A stretch of DNA of 10,635 nucleotides from assembly GCA_036274495.1 (NCBI GenBank), contig DASUFP010000124.1, positions 1 through 10,635 on the forward strand, in the 5' to 3' direction. The stretch comes from DASUFP01 sp036274495. GTDB lineage: Bacteria > Bacteroidota > Bacteroidia > AKYH767-A > OLB10. The position numbers and the translations under genes were made by a program. This document shows, piece by piece, positions 7,622 to 10,635 of the stretch; the first letter of the stretch is position 1; each line of letters starts with the position of its first letter. A model generated the notes under the pieces. It worked only from the letters and a program-made list of their open reading frames with translations, made no database searches and was not told where the DNA came from.

Positions 7622-8500
7622 ATGATCACTTTTCCGAATGCAAAAATCAACCTGGGTTTACAGGTGCTCCGCAAACGTCCCGACGGGTACCATGAGGTCC
7701 GGTCGGTAATGGTTCCTGTAGCAATAAGCGATGTGCTGGAAATTATACTCCGTCCTGTCTCCTGGAAACCCCTTGAAGACGCGGGTTTGGTACCGGCTTT
7801 CGCCGATGAAAAAATCGTATTCTACAGCACTGGAATTCCGATAAATGGGCTTCCTGAGACCAACTTATGCATCAAAGCCGCGAGGTTATTTATTAGTGAA
7901 ATGCCATTTCCGGAAAAAATTGAAATGCATCTTCATAAAATTATTCCCCATGGTGCCGGCCTTGGGGGTGGTTCATCAGACGCGGCAAACGTACTCCTTT
8001 TACTCAATAAACTAACAGGTAACAGGGCCGGTGATTCCCATTTAGAGGAAATGGCTTCAGCACTTGGAAGCGATTGCCCCTTTTTTATAAGGAACCGGCC
8101 GGCCATAGCATCCGGAAGAGGTGAAATACTTGTGCCATTTAAGCTGGATCTTGCGTCGTATACCATTTGCATTGCCAAACCGCTTGTTGCTGTATCAACA
8201 GCTGAGGCGTACACCTCCGTAACTCCTGTAATGCATGAGCTGAGTCCTGAAAAAATGCTTGGAGAGGAGATCGCTTTATGGCAGGACACAGTGATAAATG
8301 ATTTTGAGAAATGGGCTCGCAAACGCTATCCTGAAATAGACACCTTAATAGAAACGATTAAAGAGGCGGGTGCTGTTTACGTAGCTATGAGCGGAAGCGG
8401 ATCGGCTGTATTTGGTATTTTTAAAGGTGCTGTGCCGAATATTAATGCTTCGGAAGGGACCTTTATCTGGACAGGTTCCGCTTTGCCTGCCAAAGGTTGA
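7622..8500 (+). CDS. ispE: 4-diphosphocytidyl-2-C-methyl-D-erythritol kinase
   Basis: IspE phosphorylates the 2-hydroxyl of CDP-methylerythritol with ATP, the fourth enzyme of the MEP isoprenoid pathway, in the cytoplasm. It is a GHMP kinase of 292 residues, close to the family's usual length. Visible motifs: the N-terminal PNAKINLGLQV (5-15) with catalytic Lys8, RPDGYHEVRSVM (19-30), the ATP-binding loop PHGAGLGGGSSDAAN (109-123), GSDCPFF (149-155) with catalytic Asp151, and the third GHMP motif MSGSGSAVFGIF (256-267). The ATG at 7622 begins immediately before the conserved first strand. It is divergent from accA, with 95 nt between the two starts. Its stop is 85 nt before the small ORF that precedes the WG-repeat gene. 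No terminator is seen after it. Confidence 0.97.
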   Translation: MITFPNAKINLGLQVLRKRPDGYHEVRSVMVPVAISDVLEIILRPVSWKPLEDAGLVPAFADEKIVFYSTGIPINGLPETNLCIKAARLFISEMPFPEKIEMHLHKIIPHGAGLGGGSSDAANVLLLLNKLTGNRAGDSHLEEMASALGSDCPFFIRNRPAIASGRGEILVPFKLDLASYTICIAKPLVAVSTAEAYTSVTPVMHELSPEKMLGEEIALWQDTVINDFEKWARKRYPEIDTLIETIKEAGAVYVAMSGSGSAVFGIFKGAVPNINASEGTFIWTGSALPAKG

Positions 8501-8542
8501 TAATTCGGACTATAACAGGCCGCCAATTGTATGTGAACTTTG

Positions 8543-8550
8543 TACTTTTG
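8543..8550 (+). promoter_or_regulatory. Likely -7 promoter box for the small ORF and WG-repeat gene
   Basis: TACTTTTG fits the Bacteroidota -7 consensus TAnnTTTG exactly. It ends 35 nt before the ATG at 8586, giving an expected leader of about 29 nt. A TTG upstream is at a shorter spacing (13 nt) than the usual -33 element, so support rests on the -7 box and its place. Confidence 0.45.
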
Positions 8551-8585
8551 AAAAGGACAACAACCGGTTTTTTAACTATTCATAA

Positions 8586-8699
8586 ATGATTCATTTAACA
8601 CAGCGTAAATTTCTGCCAGTAATACCTGCTTTGTTTGGAGGTTGCATGCTTGCGACGTTGTACGGTTCCGGTTCAGTTATTAAATGGTTTTTGGTATGA
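8586..8699 (+). CDS. Small hydrophobic ORF overlapping the next gene, 37 aa, unknown
   Basis: The frame runs from an ATG at 8586, directly after an in-frame TAA (8583-8585), for 37 codons to a TGA at 8697-8699. The stop overlaps the ATG at 8696 of the WG-repeat gene as ATGA, the arrangement of translationally coupled genes. The product begins MIHLTQRKFLPVIPALFGGC and continues with a hydrophobic, Gly-rich stretch ending WFLV. It has two basic residues near its start and a long apolar region, so it could insert in the membrane. FGGC at 17-20 is only a poor lipobox. A TAnnTTTG box lies upstream. I do not recognise the sequence. It could be a leader peptide for coupling, a tiny membrane protein, or a chance frame. 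Coding evidence from length alone is weak. Confidence 0.4.
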   Translation: MIHLTQRKFLPVIPALFGGCMLATLYGSGSVIKWFLV

Positions 8700-10635
8700 T
8701 TCCTATTTCGGGATATTCAGGCCGATTGCTCAAAGGAGTGTTTTTGCTGCTTTTCTGTTGTAGTGCAAACCATACTTATGCGGGTAAGGTTGACAAAGCA
8801 TTTTCGGCACTTCAAATGTTCGATTATTTCAATGCCCGTAATTATTTTAACAATTCCTTCTCCAAATATCCCTGCATCAGCGGTTATGGTTTGAGTTTAA
8901 TTTATAACCGTAACGATAATCCCTTTTTTAATGTTGATAGTGCCTATTTCTATATCCTCGCATCCAGGGACGCGTATGCATTATCCGGCAAAAAGGAGCT
9001 CTCATTGCTTGTTACTTACAACATTGATCAGTCGACCATCTTAAAACAAGCCGACGCAATAGAAGAAAACGCATTCAATCTGTCGAAGAAGAAGGGAGAT
9101 ACCACTGCATACAATCACTTTATTGATTATTATCCCGCTTCTCGCTTTCAGGACCAGGCAATCAGATCGAGAGACAGTGTTTTATTTGTCCAGGTAAAAG
9201 GGAGCAATGATCCTGTACTGATCAAGTGGTTTGCCGATACCTATCCCGAATCATATCTCCATTCCGAAGCGACCTCATTATATGAACGTGTTTTATATCA
9301 GGAGATGACTGCCGGAGGGTCTCTTGAGGAATATGAGTCGTTTTTGGTGATGTATCCTAACAGCCCGTACCGGAAAGAGGCCGATGAGGCCATGTACAAA
9401 ATAAGTATTGGTAAAGAGGGGACCGTAAAAGAGTACCACGATTTTATTGTAAAGCATCCCGAAAGCGCATTTGTTGAGCATGCATGGAGCCGTATCTATG
9501 ATTTGTTTATGTCGGATTACAGTGACGACTCGTTTATCCGCTTCAAGGAACAGTTTCCCGATTATCCATATCAGGATAGGCTGATGGAAGACTTTGTCCT
9601 TTCTGCCACCAGGATGCTTCCAATTCGAAAAGATGGCTTGTATGGATTTATCAATAGTTCCGGTGAAATAAAAGTTCAGCCGATTTATGAAGGGGTAGGA
9701 GAATTTTCAGAAGGGCTCTGCCTCATTTATAAAAACAATAAGGCAGGTTATATTTCAAAATCAGGTGACGAAATAATCCCGGCATTTTATAATGAAGCGG
9801 AACCCTTTCATAATAATGTTGCCATTGTAACCGAATCGGGAATTTCTGGAGTGATAGATCGAAATGGCAAAATGTTAATCCCGCTTAGTTATGATGAAAT
9901 CAGTGACTATGAAGAAGGACTTGCAGCGGCATCCAAATCAGGAGTGTTCGGTTTTATTGATAAAAATGGTAAAACAGTTATCCCCTTTATTTATGAAACA
10001 GCGGGAGCTTTCAGCGACGGCACTGCCGTTTGTATGTTAAACGGAAAGTATGGAATTATTAATACTGCCGGTTCGGTGGTGGTTCCTTTTGAATACGATG
10101 CGGTTGAAAATTTTAGAAACGGAGTAGCCAGGGTAAGGTTGGGTGACAAATGGGGAATGGTAAATAAACAGTCGCAAATAGTTGTCTCTCCGATTTACGA
10201 CGACATTGGCTTATTTGCATCAGGGAGAGCAGTGGTAGTTGCAAACAAAAAAGCCGGGTACATCGATACAACCGGCCATGTAATTATTCCGTTGATTTAC
10301 GACATTCCTCCTGATCTTATGGAACGTTCGGGATTTATCAACGACCGTGCAATCATCAGAAGCAATGGCAAGTATGGTGTAATTGATCTGATGGGCAAAA
10401 AAATTGTACCCTTCCGTTTTCAGGAAATGGCCCTCCTTACCGATTCAACTTTGTTTGCCGTCAAATTAAACGGTAAATGGGGTGTGACTGACCGGACAGG
10501 AATAAAAGCCGTTATACCGATTCGTTACGATGGTATTCTTGAAGCAAAAAACAATCATTTTGTTGTGTATATGAAACAACGTGCCGGATTGATTTCTGCA
10601 TCCGGAAAAAAAGTTATTGATTTTAATTATGATTA
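8696..10635 (+). CDS. Secreted TPR-like and WG-repeat protein, 3' end missing
   Basis: The frame is open from 8696 to the window edge: 646 codons with no stop. An in-frame ATG at 8684 is the only other upstream start. 8696 is chosen because it overlaps the preceding ORF as ATGA. A signal peptide is visible (basic GRLLKG, apolar VFLLLF, likely TYA|GK after residue 29). Residues 30-305 look helical, with five repeats marked by a YPxS-like motif (P147, P184, P221, P255, P288; 33-37 residues apart), like TPR or outer-membrane-assembly repeats. From about 311 there are ten WG-type repeats of the form [WY]GxI[DN]xxGxxxIPxxYD, with the key Gly at 317, 351, 385, 419, 453, 487, 521, 561, 596 and 631. 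The period is exactly 34 residues for the first seven. The tenth is cut by the edge. Such proteins are exported in Bacteroidota and probably bind partners, but the function is unknown. Confidence 0.85.
   Translation, partial: MIPISGYSGRLLKGVFLLLFCCSANHTYAGKVDKAFSALQMFDYFNARNYFNNSFSKYPCISGYGLSLIYNRNDNPFFNVDSAYFYILASRDAYALSGKKELSLLVTYNIDQSTILKQADAIEENAFNLSKKKGDTTAYNHFIDYYPASRFQDQAIRSRDSVLFVQVKGSNDPVLIKWFADTYPESYLHSEATSLYERVLYQEMTAGGSLEEYESFLVMYPNSPYRKEADEAMYKISIGKEGTVKEYHDFIVKHPESAFVEHAWSRIYDLFMSDYSDDSFIRFKEQFPDYPYQDRLMEDFVLSATRMLPIRKDGLYGFINSSGEIKVQPIYEGVGEFSEGLCLIYKNNKAGYISKSGDEIIPAFYNEAEPFHNNVAIVTESGISGVIDRNGKMLIPLSYDEISDYEEGLAAASKSGVFGFIDKNGKTVIPFIYETAGAFSDGTAVCMLNGKYGIINTAGSVVVPFEYDAVENFRNGVARVRLGDKWGMVNKQSQIVVSPIYDDIGLFASGRAVVVANKKAGYIDTTGHVIIPLIYDIPPDLMERSGFINDRAIIRSNGKYGVIDLMGKKIVPFRFQEMALLTDSTLFAVKLNGKWGVTDRTGIKAVIPIRYDGILEAKNNHFVVYMKQRAGLISASGKKVIDFNYD

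Noticed and set aside
7933..8322. 129-codon minus-strand frame opposite ispE
   Set aside because: It is an antisense shadow of the GHMP kinase coding sequence.

Overview
The window looks like a chromosomal core region of a Bacteroidota bacterium. The 23S rRNA signature, a porin of the Bacteroidota 'putative porin' type, a Bacteroidota-type secreted 'asparagine synthetase B' homologue, several TAnnTTTG-type -7 promoter boxes and the lack of strong Shine-Dalgarno sites all point that way. I cannot assign an order or genus with confidence.

Layout. Positions 1-967 are the 3' third of a 23S rRNA gene, cut by the window edge. It is followed by a 5S rRNA (1014-1128) and a strong intrinsic terminator that closes the rRNA operon (1133-1168). 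An AT-rich gap (1169-1307) carries five tandem 7-bp repeats and an inverted copy of them. Then comes a plus-strand outer-membrane porin gene (1308-3185). It converges on a minus-strand cluster read in the order accA (7526-6570), dnaB (6471-4942) and a secreted protein of the family labelled asparagine synthetase B (4741-3479). Upstream of accA and divergent from it, ispE (7622-8500) reads to the right. It is followed by a 37-codon ORF (8586-8699) whose stop overlaps, as ATGA, the start of a long secreted protein with TPR-like helices and WG repeats (from 8696). That last gene is cut by the right edge.

Gene roles. accA (first committed step of fatty-acid synthesis), ispE (MEP isoprenoid pathway) and dnaB (replicative helicase) are housekeeping genes. 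The porin, the 'AsnB-like' protein and the WG-repeat protein carry export signals and act in the envelope or periplasm. I see no mobile element, CRISPR array, phage gene, tRNA or defence system.

The most unusual structure is a 9-bp minisatellite of exactly 20 units (4762-4941, unit CCCCATTCT with changes only at unit positions 2 and 3). It starts directly after the dnaB stop codon and ends 20 nt before the preferred start codon of the AsnB-like gene, so it forms nearly the whole spacer between two co-directional genes. On the coding strand its last four units make a perfect four-tract G-quadruplex motif next to the start codon. Other points worth a look are the SSB-tail-like C-terminus of DnaB, the mismatch between the family name and the sequence of the AsnB-like protein, and the overlapping small ORF ahead of the WG-repeat gene.
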